DNA of 64,000 nucleotides from Phycisphaerae bacterium (GTDB lineage Bacteria > Planctomycetota > Phycisphaerae > Phycisphaerales > Phycisphaeraceae), in assembly GCA_030426385.1 (NCBI GenBank), contig JAUHYI010000005.1, positions 1 through 64,000 on the forward strand, written 5' to 3'. A program made the position numbers and the translations under genes. Position 1 is the stretch's first letter; every line of letters begins with the position of its first letter. The notes beneath the pieces were generated by a model, which was not told where the DNA came from, did no database searches, and saw nothing but the letters and a program-made list of their open reading frames with translations. Positions 17,370-25,405 of this stretch are shown here, piece after piece.

Positions 17370-18424
17370 GTGATGGGCTTTGCGAAGAGTTACGGCGGTG
17401 CGAGGTGGGGCAGTGGTGGATGAAATGGTTGATGGTTTTGTGTGCGGGTTGGGTTGCGATGGCGGTTGCGATGGCGTTGACCGGTTGTGGGCCGATGACG
17501 TTTACGATCGGCGGTTCGCCTGAAGATAATGCGCTGCGGGTCGAGGTGATTGAGAAGGCGGAGGGTTGGCGTAACGATCGAATCGCGATCATCGATGTAA
17601 CGGGGGTGATCATGAATGCCCATCCGCGCAGCTTGCTCTCGTCGGGCGATAATCCTGTGGGATTGTTTCGCGAGAAACTGGATGCGGCACGGGCCGACGA
17701 TCGTGTGCGTGCGGTGGTGTTGCGATTGAATACGCCGGGTGGCACGGTGACAGCCAGCGACATGATGTACCGGGAATTGCAGCGTTTTCGCGAGCAGACG
17801 GGCAAGCCGGTGGTGGCGCTGATGATGGATGTGGCCGCGAGCGGTGGGTATTACCTGGCGTGTGGAGCGGACCAGATCGTGGCGTATCCGACGAGTGTGA
17901 CGGGAAGCATCGGCGTGATTTTTCAAACGATGAGTGTGAAGCCGGCACTGGAACGATGGGGGATCAAGCCCGAGGCGTTTGTGAGTGGGCCGAATAAAAA
18001 TGCAGGTTCGCCGTTGAGCGATATGACTGACGATCAGCGGGTGGTGATGCAATCGTTGGTGGATGATTTTTACGGACGGTTTGTGGCATTGGTGCGCGAG
18101 CGTCGGCCGGGCATTGCATCGTCGGATTTAGCAATGGTCACCGACGGGCGTGTGGTCAGCGGTGAGACAGCGCTACGGTACGGATTGGTCGATCATGTGG
18201 GAGATCTGGAAAATGCCAAGCGACAGGCGCTGGCGTTGGCAGGTATGGATCGGGCTGATGTGGTGATCTATCGTCGGCCGATGACGTATGTAGGCTCGCC
18301 GTATGCTGCGACGCATATCGAAGTGTCCGCAGTCCAGATCGGCAGCGGGCGTGGTGGGGGCATGGGTGGAGTCGCGGAAATGCCTGCAGGGTTTTATTAT
18401 TTGTGGGTGACGGGTGTGGAATGA
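17366..18424 (+). CDS. sppA: Signal peptide peptidase SppA-type serine protease
   Basis: 352 residues of the S49 (SppA, short form) family, which cleaves leftover signal peptides in the membrane. The N-terminal hydrophobic segment VLCAGWVAMAVAMALTGC ends in a lipobox, so the protein may be lipid-anchored rather than a plain membrane protein. The S49 core is present: VVLRLNTPGGTVTASDMMY, VVALMMDVAASGGYYLACGA, and YPTSVTGSIGVIFQ with the catalytic Ser region. The catalytic Lys is expected in FVSGPNKNAGSPL, and the C-terminal part has VVSGETALRYGLVDHVGD. The ATG overlaps the lon stop (ATGA), so translation is coupled and the two proteases likely share a transcript. Confidence 0.93.
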   Translation: MSDGLCEELRRCEVGQWWMKWLMVLCAGWVAMAVAMALTGCGPMTFTIGGSPEDNALRVEVIEKAEGWRNDRIAIIDVTGVIMNAHPRSLLSSGDNPVGLFREKLDAARADDRVRAVVLRLNTPGGTVTASDMMYRELQRFREQTGKPVVALMMDVAASGGYYLACGADQIVAYPTSVTGSIGVIFQTMSVKPALERWGIKPEAFVSGPNKNAGSPLSDMTDDQRVVMQSLVDDFYGRFVALVRERRPGIASSDLAMVTDGRVVSGETALRYGLVDHVGDLENAKRQALALAGMDRADVVIYRRPMTYVGSPYAATHIEVSAVQIGSGRGGGMGGVAEMPAGFYYLWVTGVE

Positions 18425-18504
18425 TGGGATGGCAAGTGGTGTTGTGTGGTCATCGCGTTTGTGGATCACATGGGTTCGGGTAGTTTTTGAAAAGGGAATT
18501 TCAG

Positions 18505-19647
18505 GTGGCCAAACAAAGCGATACAATCGAACTGACGTGCCCCAGTTGTAAATCAGAATTGGAAATCGACACGGGTTTCGCGGGCGGCGTGTGTCGCTGT
18601 TGGAATTGCGCCGCGATGATGACGGTGCCCGAAACAACAGGCGGTGTAACGCAACGTTTGACGCGAGCCGAACGTCCCGGTGCGCCGGTGGGTGGCGAAG
18701 AAGAAGCGGGTGATGATGGAGGGCGGGCCGAGCGACCTGGCCGACCGGATCGTCCCGATAGTCCCGGTGTGGCAGGGTCAGGTCGAGCCATGGACTCAGG
18801 TGATAATAAGGGTCGCAAGGAACAAGTGAGCAGTGGGGATAGCGCGGGGGGCGATGAGGTTTATGTGACAGATACCGGTGAGGTGGTGCGTGTGGCCAAG
18901 GGTAAAGTGACGTTGTCACGGCGCAAGCGCATGGGCGTGCGACTGGCTACCGTGGCAGTGTTCGCGGTGGTGTTGTCCGTGTTGGTTGGGTTCACTGGTT
19001 TTGCCTTGTGGCAAACTTTTGGTGGCGAGCGAGTGGATATCGCCGCATTTGAAAAGGCAGAGTTTGGCTACGACCCTGCGATCAATCCGTTCACGACCGA
19101 ACGAGCGACGTATATGGGTGTGCCGATTGTGGGCCGAACGGTGGTGGCGATTGATGGTTCGTATCACGGCCGAAAATGGTTGGATATGGCCAAGGATGCG
19201 GCGGAGGTGACAGTCGAAAAAAGTGGAACGAAAGCGGTGCAGATTCTGATCTGGAATGATGAGGGTGGGATTGTTTTTCCGGAAAATATCGAATCGATCA
19301 CGCGGGGTCAAAAAGATAAGTTGCGTGAATTTTTACGCGGTCACTCGCCGATCGGGCAGGCGAATCTCACCGGCGTGGTTGAAAAAGCATTGGTGAACAA
19401 GCCGCATCAACTGGTATTGGTAACCGGGCAATACCTGGATGAAGCGGATATCGCGTCGGCAATAAAAGTGTTGGATGAAAAGGCGGCAAACGTACGTGTG
19501 GATGTGGTGATGGTCAGTGAAGATGTGCCGGAAGAATTGGAAAAAATTTCGTCTAAGCGCGATGGGGTTTCATTTAATTTGTCAACGCGACAAATGCGTG
19601 ACTGGTATGACGAGTTCCTCGAAGCGCAATTGAATGATGCGAAGTGA
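18505..19647 (+). CDS. Zinc-ribbon membrane protein with vWA-like domain
   Basis: About 380 residues from the GTG at 18505, with AGGGA seven bases upstream; a TTG at 18487 is also in frame. Residues 10-36 form a zinc ribbon (CPSCKSELE, then CRCWNC). A charged, low-complexity Gly/Arg/Pro/Asp linker follows to about residue 140. A transmembrane helix (LATVAVFAVVLSVLVGFTGFALW) then leads to a C-terminal domain with TVVAIDGSYHGRKWLDMAKD, VLVTGQYLDEADIASAIKVL and VDVVMVSEDVPEELEKIS. That domain looks like a von Willebrand A fold with a degenerate metal site (DGSYH instead of DxSxS). The zinc-ribbon start plus membrane anchor is common in planctomycetes. Function is unknown. It follows sppA by about 80 bases and may belong to the same transcript. 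Confidence 0.72.
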   Translation: MAKQSDTIELTCPSCKSELEIDTGFAGGVCRCWNCAAMMTVPETTGGVTQRLTRAERPGAPVGGEEEAGDDGGRAERPGRPDRPDSPGVAGSGRAMDSGDNKGRKEQVSSGDSAGGDEVYVTDTGEVVRVAKGKVTLSRRKRMGVRLATVAVFAVVLSVLVGFTGFALWQTFGGERVDIAAFEKAEFGYDPAINPFTTERATYMGVPIVGRTVVAIDGSYHGRKWLDMAKDAAEVTVEKSGTKAVQILIWNDEGGIVFPENIESITRGQKDKLREFLRGHSPIGQANLTGVVEKALVNKPHQLVLVTGQYLDEADIASAIKVLDEKAANVRVDVVMVSEDVPEELEKISSKRDGVSFNLSTRQMRDWYDEFLEAQLNDAK

Positions 19648-19712
19648 TCCTCGAGTCATAGCGTAAGTTCAGAGAAAGCAAGTACGAGAATGCGTAAAAG
19701 TGTGCGTGCGTG

Positions 19713-19863
19713 ATACCCATCCCACAAAACCACGCGCATGGTTTCGTGGTTTTATAGTTCGCCGCCGCCTTTATATTGCGCTTTGAATCGTAGAATAAAC
19801 ACAGGCCATCGCGCCATCATAAAAAGCAGCAGCTAACACGCGATTTCTAAGTGGGATGGGTAT
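19713..19863. repeat. MITE-like palindromic repeat, copy B (best preserved ends)
   Basis: A 151-base element with perfect 13-base terminal inverted repeats: ATACCCATCCCAC at 19713-19725 and GTGGGATGGGTAT at 19851-19863. Inside are an arm TAGTTCGCCGCCGCCTTTAT and a complementary arm AAAAAGCAGCAGCTAACACG, imperfectly paired. It resembles copy C at 55430-55566 and copy A at 4577-4719. No clear target duplication was seen. Confidence 0.75.
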
Positions 19864-19900
19864 GTGTATGTGTATGTGTGTGTGTGTGGGGGGGGGGGGG
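19864..19900. repeat. GT microsatellite plus run of 13 G
   Basis: GTGTAT/GTGT units run directly into 13 consecutive G at 19888-19900. The tract sits between palindromic repeat copy B and the stop codon of the GntR-type gene (19907). Such a tract is expected to slip during replication. Confidence 0.9.
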
Positions 19901-19906
19901 CACGAA

Positions 19907-21016
19907 TCAAGACCATGTATCGACTTGTGCCGAAAGATCGCTGGGGTCAAAGAGCTTGACCGAAAACGTTCGGTTTCGATTTTTGGGTGGATTGTTGGAC
20001 GCCATACCGCTGAGCATGCGTCCAAGATCCTGGCCTCGTTCCTTCGGGGGTGTATCGCAGACGGTGCAGACGAAACGAGGCTTGCCGATTAAGCCGGTGA
20101 TGCTGCATGCGGTGATATCGATTTTTTTCAGCATGCCGATTTCTTCAGCGACCTGTCGAATCCATTCTGCCTGTAAATCGGTTCGGCAGATAAAGCCTGT
20201 GGGTGGATTGGGTTCGAGGAAAAGTTTTTTTGCCAGGTCGCGCACAATACCAGCTTCAACCGGTGCGCTGCGGATCATCAGGGAGTCTGCTTCCAGTCCA
20301 TGCTTGGACAAAGTTTTGGCGATGCTGTCGTGAATTTCGTGTTCACCGAAGGACCATACCTCGCGCATCACAGTGGCAATTTTTCGATGGCCACGATCCA
20401 ACAAATAGTCCGTGAGTTTTTGGCCGGTCTCTGTTTGATTCAAATAGATCCAACAGAGATTTTCAAAGTTGGCTTCGGAACCACCCATCACCACCGTCGG
20501 TACAGCGGACTCATTGAAAAAAGCTCGCAGTTCGCGGGATGAAAGGATCAGCACGACGCCGATCAAGTCGTCGCCAAATTGCTCGACCACTTGTTGGGCA
20601 AACGAAACCTGGTCCTTAGGCATGAAATCAAATCGAATACTGACGCCGGGTAAAGTTAGTCGCATGCCTTCAATCTGTTGCAGAACGGATTGGTAAGCCC
20701 ATATCTCGCCGCTGCAAACTTCGGGTAGTAGCACATGCACGCACTGCAAGGGCTGAGCCTTTGCAGCAACCGCAGCTTCGCCGATAAAGGTGCCCGCTTT
20801 GCGTCGGCGTTCGAGGATGTTGTGCTCGGCGAGTAACGCCATGGCTCGCTGCACCGTGGTCACACTCTCGCCCAACATTCGTCCAGCGTCTTCGGGCTTC
20901 AGGTAGCGATCCCCGGGACGAAGTTGCGAGGAGCGAATGTGGCGTTTGAGTCGCTCGGCAGATTCTTTCACGCGTCGTGATACGAGCTTGTCCAAATTTG
21001 CATTCGATGTCGTCAT
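19907..21016 (-). CDS. GntR-type regulator with LacI-like sensor domain
   Basis: 369 residues. The N-terminal winged helix-turn-helix (about residues 15-80) reads SAERLKRHIRSSQLRPGDRY, KPEDAGRMLGESVTTVQRAM, ALLAEHNILERRRKAGTFIG, the GntR pattern. The rest resembles a periplasmic-binding/LacI sensor: HVLLPEVCSGEIWAYQSVLQ, LIGVVLILSSRELRAFFNES, VPTVVMGGSEANFENLCWIY, LDRGHRKIATVMREVWSFGE and NPPTGFICRTDLQAEWIRQV. This architecture is known from AraR-like sugar regulators. It is divergent from a catabolic gene set (broken secreted protein, SDR, aldolase) and likely represses it in response to a sugar or sugar acid. Which sugar cannot be told. Confidence 0.88.
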   Translation of the reverse strand: MTTSNANLDKLVSRRVKESAERLKRHIRSSQLRPGDRYLKPEDAGRMLGESVTTVQRAMALLAEHNILERRRKAGTFIGEAAVAAKAQPLQCVHVLLPEVCSGEIWAYQSVLQQIEGMRLTLPGVSIRFDFMPKDQVSFAQQVVEQFGDDLIGVVLILSSRELRAFFNESAVPTVVMGGSEANFENLCWIYLNQTETGQKLTDYLLDRGHRKIATVMREVWSFGEHEIHDSIAKTLSKHGLEADSLMIRSAPVEAGIVRDLAKKLFLEPNPPTGFICRTDLQAEWIRQVAEEIGMLKKIDITACSITGLIGKPRFVCTVCDTPPKERGQDLGRMLSGMASNNPPKNRNRTFSVKLFDPSDLSAQVDTWS

Positions 21017-21337
21017 ATGACTAGCATATCACGAATCCTTCGAAAATGAAATATATTGAAAATAATAAAATTCAGGGCAGGAAGTGTTGCTGTCCTCATG
21101 TTTTTTGGATATTTGCAAACGGTCGAAAAATAGATGTAAATATATGTTTTTAATGGATTTATTATTTATTATGTTCGTTGGAGTGGCTGGTTTTTCTGGC
21201 CTGAATTTGATTTTAATTGACATTTATATCGCGGGAGGATAATCTGTCCTCGTCGCGGTGTGATTCCGCATGTTGTGGGAAATTATCGCGGTCTGTGGTA
21301 ATTCGGCCCCAATTTCTAGCGCCCTTCAGGAGGAATC
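21017..21337. other. AT-rich divergent regulatory region
   Basis: The 320-base gap between the GntR-type regulator and the broken secreted-protein gene is clearly AT-richer than the rest of the window. Apart from the promoter/operator candidate at 21217-21251 and AGGAGG before 21338, no features were recognised. A -10-like TATGCT lies close to the regulator start. Confidence 0.55.
21217..21251 (+). promoter_or_regulatory. Promoter with overlapping operator-like inverted repeat
   Basis: TTGACA at 21217-21222 and GATAAT at 21238-21243 are separated by 15 bases, slightly short for a sigma-70 promoter. The inverted repeat GAGGA, seven bases, TCCTC (21235-21251) covers the -10 element, flanked by CGCG on both sides, as expected for a repressor site. 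The likely repressor is the divergent GntR-type protein. Confidence 0.45.
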
Positions 21338-22307
21338 GTGAAGCGAATCGCACGATCATTCATGCTTTTTGGTTTGTTGGTGGGGGCTTCGATTCAAGCC
21401 AGCGCGGCTTTGATTGCCGAGTGCAGTGGTGACGCTAACCCGACTTCCGGGACGCCCACGGTTTGGACGCTTAGTGGCGGTGCCTGGTACAAGATGGATT
21501 TTGGCAGCGCCGCTTCGGGCGAATCGATTGTTGGTTTGCATTGGGCAAGGTTCGTGATGCCGCTAAACCATGTCATGTGCTTCAAGTCAGCGACAGATCG
21601 GGAATGCTGGCAATGGTTTGGCATAGCTGACAACAATGTTTTTTACATGGTTGCCATTTGAAATGGTTGCGGCTAATCCGGGAGATTTAATGGTTGGACG
21701 CAACAAGGCACGCGTGATGCTGCGCAATGTCAGTCCGAAACGCGAGTCGATCCGATTGGAAATAGAACTCAATGGGAGGCAGGTGGCAACCGAAACGCTT
21801 GAGCTTGAAGCCGACAGCACGACCGAGGCACAAGTGTCATGGCCTCTGGCTGAGGCCAGTGGTGGTGCTGTCACGAGCATCGCATCATGGCAAGGCAAAG
21901 CGTTTGGTTTGCATCGGAATATGTTCAGGAGTCGAACTGATGTTGATCCAATGTGGCGTGTCTATTGTGAGTTTTTGCTCGGCCTTGATAATCAGCGCAT
22001 GTCTATGTGTTGCGACACGCATGAAGTGGCTCTATGGCCAACTCGACGGATTTGTTGATACGTTGGCAGCTCGGTAAGCCCAAATTCCGATCCGAGATAT
22101 ATCGCAGTATGGCATTGGATTGAATGGAGTGGTGACCGTTTTGATAGCTATCGCTTGATCGTGACGCAAAATATTACCCGGCTTCAGAAAAAGCTAGGTC
22201 GGTGGATTGTGAAAGAGTCATGTGTCTATGTTTTTAGTAGGCCAAAAAACATAGAAAGTCTAGATATTTGTGATTGTGGGATTTTTGTATTGAGAAATCG
22301 TAGGTAA
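21338..22307 (+). pseudogene. Broken gene for a secreted protein in the catabolic locus
   Basis: It starts with GTG at 21338 behind a strong AGGAGG. The first frame gives a signal peptide (SFMLFGLLVGASIQASA) and reads to a stop at 21661 (ending WQWFGIADNNVFYMVAI). The text then continues in another frame from about 21640 (FFTWLPFEMVAANPGDLMVG, VMLRNVSPKRESIRLEIELN). It meets an in-frame TGA at 22056 and carries on open as YVGSSVSPNSDPRYIAVWHW to a final stop at 22305-22307. At least one frameshift and one stop therefore break it. The middle part looks like a beta-sandwich domain; the family was not recognised. The stop is three bases from the SDR start, so it was probably the first gene of that operon. 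Two short intact genes are possible but less likely. Confidence 0.6.
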
Positions 22308-22309
22308 TT

Positions 22310-23089
22310 ATGAAAGTATTAAACTCATTTAATCTTGAAGGCAAGGTGGCGTTGGTCACTGGTGGGGCAGGTATCTACGGCCGCCAGATCGTCAAGGCGC
22401 TGGCCGAGGCCGGGGCGAGGACCTATATGGCAAGTCGAAATATTGAGGCATTGATGCGTCAGGTCGATGTCTTTGCCTCAGAGAATGTCTGCGTGCATGC
22501 CATGGAATTAGATCAGAGTAACGAAGATTCGGTATTGTCGTTGCGGGATCGAATTGTTGCCGATGCAGGTCGTGTTGACATACTTGTGAATAACGCGGTC
22601 TCTCGGCCGATGAAGGGTTGGGATGGAGATGCCCAGTTTTTTGCTGAAAGTATGGCGGTTAATGCCACAGGTGTGTTTCTGATGCTCAGGGCTTTCGGCG
22701 ACGATATGGCGTCGCGTCGGTCCGGAAGCATTATCAATATCGGTTCAATTCAAGGTATGGTCGGCCCGGATTTGTGGCTATACGACAACCTTCAATCGCC
22801 AGAGCCTCCACCTGATTATTTTTTTCATAAAGGTGGCATGCTGCAACTCTCCAGGTATGCGGCGGCACGCTTGGGTAAGCATGGCGTGCGTGTGAACACG
22901 ATCAGTGCTGGCGGTTTTTTATGGGATCAACCGCAAGCCTTTGAGGATCGCTATTCGTCCCGTACATTCCTGAATCGTATGGCTGGTGAGACAGATTTGA
23001 AAGGCGCAATCGTGTTTCTTGCGTCTGAAGCCTCCGCATATGTGACAGGCGCAAACCTCGTGGTTGATGGGGGATATACCGCCAAATAA
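22310..23089 (+). CDS. SDR-family NAD(P)-dependent oxidoreductase
   Basis: 259 residues of the classical short-chain dehydrogenase/reductase family. The cofactor motif is TGGAGIYG (residues 17-24), with ILVNNAVSRP near residue 91. The catalytic triad is Ser146 (NIGSIQG) and Tyr170-x3-Lys174 (DYFFHKGG). A longer than usual stretch lies between Ser and Tyr (about 24 residues, with several Pro). The C-terminus VDGGYTAK is standard. The substrate is probably a sugar, sugar acid or polyol, judging from the aldolase downstream and the GntR/LacI-type regulator upstream. The ATG follows the broken upstream gene by two bases, so its translation may have been coupled to that gene. Confidence 0.92.
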   Translation: MKVLNSFNLEGKVALVTGGAGIYGRQIVKALAEAGARTYMASRNIEALMRQVDVFASENVCVHAMELDQSNEDSVLSLRDRIVADAGRVDILVNNAVSRPMKGWDGDAQFFAESMAVNATGVFLMLRAFGDDMASRRSGSIINIGSIQGMVGPDLWLYDNLQSPEPPPDYFFHKGGMLQLSRYAAARLGKHGVRVNTISAGGFLWDQPQAFEDRYSSRTFLNRMAGETDLKGAIVFLASEASAYVTGANLVVDGGYTAK

Positions 23090-23165
23090 AACAGCACTTG
23101 ATTAGGACTTGTTCGTTAGTCGTCATCCTTGTGTGGGGTGTCGCTGTCAAGAAACCTTTTACGCA

Positions 23166-23190
23166 CGCGCCGCCTAAAGGCGGCGGCTAA
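23166..23190. repeat. Palindromic repeat half-copy D
   Basis: GCGCCGCC, a TAAA loop and GGCGGCGGCTAA form a short hairpin identical in plan to the right arm of copies A and C. Only this core is present in the SDR-aldolase spacer (23090-23335). The rest of that spacer shows nothing recognisable. Confidence 0.55.
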
Positions 23191-23335
23191 TGGGATATTA
23201 CGCATGAGAATGTATCTATATGTAGCAAGCTCTGATTGACGTCGAAGGGCTTGCGTATGTTTGTGTATTGCTAAATATCAACGATGAACCCCAAGTGGTT
23301 TTGCTTTAATTAATACTTAGTCAAAGGAATATGAA

Positions 23336-24211
23336 ATGACCGGTGAACAAATTCGCGAACAACTTAAAAATGGACAGCGTGTCTACGGAACCCATATCGC
23401 TAGCTTGATGAACCCGACTGCGGCGGCGATGGCGGCAGAGATGGAGATGGATTTTGCGTTCATCTGTACGGAACATATGCCCATTGATCGCACAGAGGTC
23501 GCCATGATGTGTCGTCATTATGCGGCCCGGGGTGTTTCGCCAATCGTTCGGGTTCCTTCGATAAGTCCATCGGAGGTTTGCATGGCTACCGATGCAGGTG
23601 CTGAAGGGATCGTTGTGCCCTATGTAGAGAGTGAATCCCAGGTGCGCGAATTGGTTGGGGCTGTGCGTTACCGACCAATAAAAGGAAAAAAGCTGCAGCA
23701 AGTGATTTCAGGTGAATGTTGCTTGCCTGCCAAAACGCAAGCGTTCGTTGATCATTTCAACCGCCAAAACTATTTAATCATTGGCGTGGAAAGTGTGGAA
23801 GCGATTGAACAGCTTGATACGCTGATCAACATTGATGGTGTTGATGGTGTTGATGGCGTTTTCCTTGGGCCACACGACATTACTGTGTCGATGGACATTC
23901 CCGAGGAGTACGATAATCCGAAATTCATCGAGGTGATTGAGGATGTTTGCCAGCGATGCCACAAGGCAAACGTAGGCGTGGGGCTTCATACAATGTATTT
24001 GGATATGAAACGTGCGAATCTACAACGATTGTTGAATGCGGGTATGAATTTGCTGATTAACAGTGCCGACATTTCACTGATGAAAAATACCATGAATGAT
24101 CATTTGCGGCAGTTACGTGAGATGACCGGAGACGGCCCATGGATGCCGACGCATGACGTGGTTGGTTCTTCTACACAATCTTGTATTGCTCCGGCTGAAG
24201 TTGGACCTTGA
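23336..24211 (+). CDS. HpcH/HpaI-family aldolase
   Basis: 291 residues of the class II metal-dependent HpcH/HpaI aldolase/citrate lyase beta family, which splits 2-keto-3-deoxy (or 4-hydroxy-2-keto) acids into pyruvate and an aldehyde. Family marks are GTHIASLMNPTAAAMAAEME, FAFICTEHMPIDRTEV, the SPIVRVPS strand with the substrate-binding Arg72, and DAGAEGIVVPYVESESQVRE. The metal region is IIGVESVEAIEQLDTLI with VFLGPHDITVSMDIP. A GVDGVDGV run arises from a 9-base tandem repeat near 23835. AAGGA lies eight bases before the ATG at 23336. With the SDR it suggests breakdown of a deoxy sugar acid. Confidence 0.9.
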   Translation: MTGEQIREQLKNGQRVYGTHIASLMNPTAAAMAAEMEMDFAFICTEHMPIDRTEVAMMCRHYAARGVSPIVRVPSISPSEVCMATDAGAEGIVVPYVESESQVRELVGAVRYRPIKGKKLQQVISGECCLPAKTQAFVDHFNRQNYLIIGVESVEAIEQLDTLINIDGVDGVDGVFLGPHDITVSMDIPEEYDNPKFIEVIEDVCQRCHKANVGVGLHTMYLDMKRANLQRLLNAGMNLLINSADISLMKNTMNDHLRQLREMTGDGPWMPTHDVVGSSTQSCIAPAEVGP

Positions 24212-24305
24212 GAGGCTGGTCCGTAACGCGTTAAGCTTTGCCTGTGTTTTTGCGCGACTGTTCTTTGATGCGTCGATTCGTATGCGTTGAGATTGCGAAA
24301 GATGG

Positions 24306-25145
24306 TTAAAGGGTCTGTCCGCCGGTGGGATCGATGAGCATGTAGATATGCTTTGAAAATTTGGCAATGAAAAAGTTGCTGACAATGATGGCAACAAAGC
24401 TGGCGACGAACGCATCCGTGGCAGCTTTGCCGACACCTGCGGCACCATTTTCACAGCGGAAGCCTTTGTAGCAACTGATGAGTCCGATGGAGAGGCCGAA
24501 GAAGACGGATTTGATGAGGCCGAGGAAGACTTCGAAGTTGTCGATGAAGGAGGCTGAGAAACTCCAGTAGGCATCGCTGTTAACACCGAAGCCCCAGACG
24601 GTGACACCGAAGCCGCCGATGACACCCATGAAATCGGAAAAGATGGTGAGCAGGGGAATCATCACGGTACATGCGACGACGCGTGGTACGACGAGGTAAG
24701 CGATCGGATCGGCGCCCATGACTCGCATGGCGTCGAGTTGTTCGGTAACGCGCATCGTGCCCAGTTGAGCGCTGACCATGCCCCCGACACGACCGGCGAG
24801 CATGATGGCGGCGAGTACCGGGCCGATCTGTTTGACCACCGAGACATTGATGATGCCGCCGAGGCTGGTTTCCTGTCCGATGGCGGCGAACTGGTCATAG
24901 GCCTCGACGGCCAGGACCATGCCGGTGAACGCTCCAACGAGCATGACCACGGGCAAACTGCGCGTGCCGATGTGGTAGAGCTGGGGCATCAGGATGGAAG
25001 GTCGAATCCACTTGGCCAGCCCACGGAAAAACCAGAGGAAAGTGGAAAAGACAAAGCGGGTGAAAATGCCGAAGCCCTCGAGATTGATCAAGACATGTCG
25101 GCCAAGTGATGCGAGGGGAGAGAGCATGGTCGATTGGGAAGGCAT
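24306..25145 (-). CDS. MlaE-family ABC transporter permease (second copy)
   Basis: 279 residues, the same length as the permease at 4885-5724 but clearly diverged. It has the MlaE core: YHIGTRSLPVVMLVGAFTGM, VVKQIGPVLAAIMLAGRVGG, MVSAQLGTMRVTEQLDAMRV, MGADPIAYLVVPRVVACTVM and the C-terminal IGLISCYKGFRCENGAAGVG. It would sit in the inner membrane as the permease half of a lipid ABC importer or exporter. No ATPase, MCE/MlaD or STAS gene lies next to it, so its partners must be elsewhere. It is convergent with the aldolase operon. Confidence 0.92.
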   Translation of the reverse strand: MPSQSTMLSPLASLGRHVLINLEGFGIFTRFVFSTFLWFFRGLAKWIRPSILMPQLYHIGTRSLPVVMLVGAFTGMVLAVEAYDQFAAIGQETSLGGIINVSVVKQIGPVLAAIMLAGRVGGMVSAQLGTMRVTEQLDAMRVMGADPIAYLVVPRVVACTVMIPLLTIFSDFMGVIGGFGVTVWGFGVNSDAYWSFSASFIDNFEVFLGLIKSVFFGLSIGLISCYKGFRCENGAAGVGKAATDAFVASFVAIIVSNFFIAKFSKHIYMLIDPTGGQTL

Positions 25146-25288
25146 GCGTGCAGTGTACCAGCGTAGGCGTCTGGGGTGCGAATGATCGGTCGCGAGTCAG
25201 TTTGAAACACGCTGGCACAATCTGCGTCAATACGTTTGTTTGAAATTAGGGCAACTGGCGTGATTAATCATCACGTTTTTGGAGCTTG

Positions 25289-25315
25289 GGCAGGTAGACT
25301 TACAGTCCACTTGCC
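25289..25315. repeat. REP-like hairpin, copy 1
   Basis: GGCAGGTAGACT, a three-base loop and AGTCCACTTGCC form a 12-base stem with two mismatched or wobble positions. The same stem occurs at 50237-50262. No T-run follows, so a terminator role is not supported. Confidence 0.6.
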
Positions 25316-25405
25316 TGTGGGGCATGGTCATGATTTTGCCAGTTGCTCTAGCTGCTTGGACGGCGTCGGTGGGCTGGCAAGCAATTGAAGCGAGGTGGGG
25401 AAGAA

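Noticed and set aside
24211-24305. GGACC-N10-GGTCC hairpin as terminator of the aldolase operon
   Set aside because: The stem is only five bases and no T-run follows.
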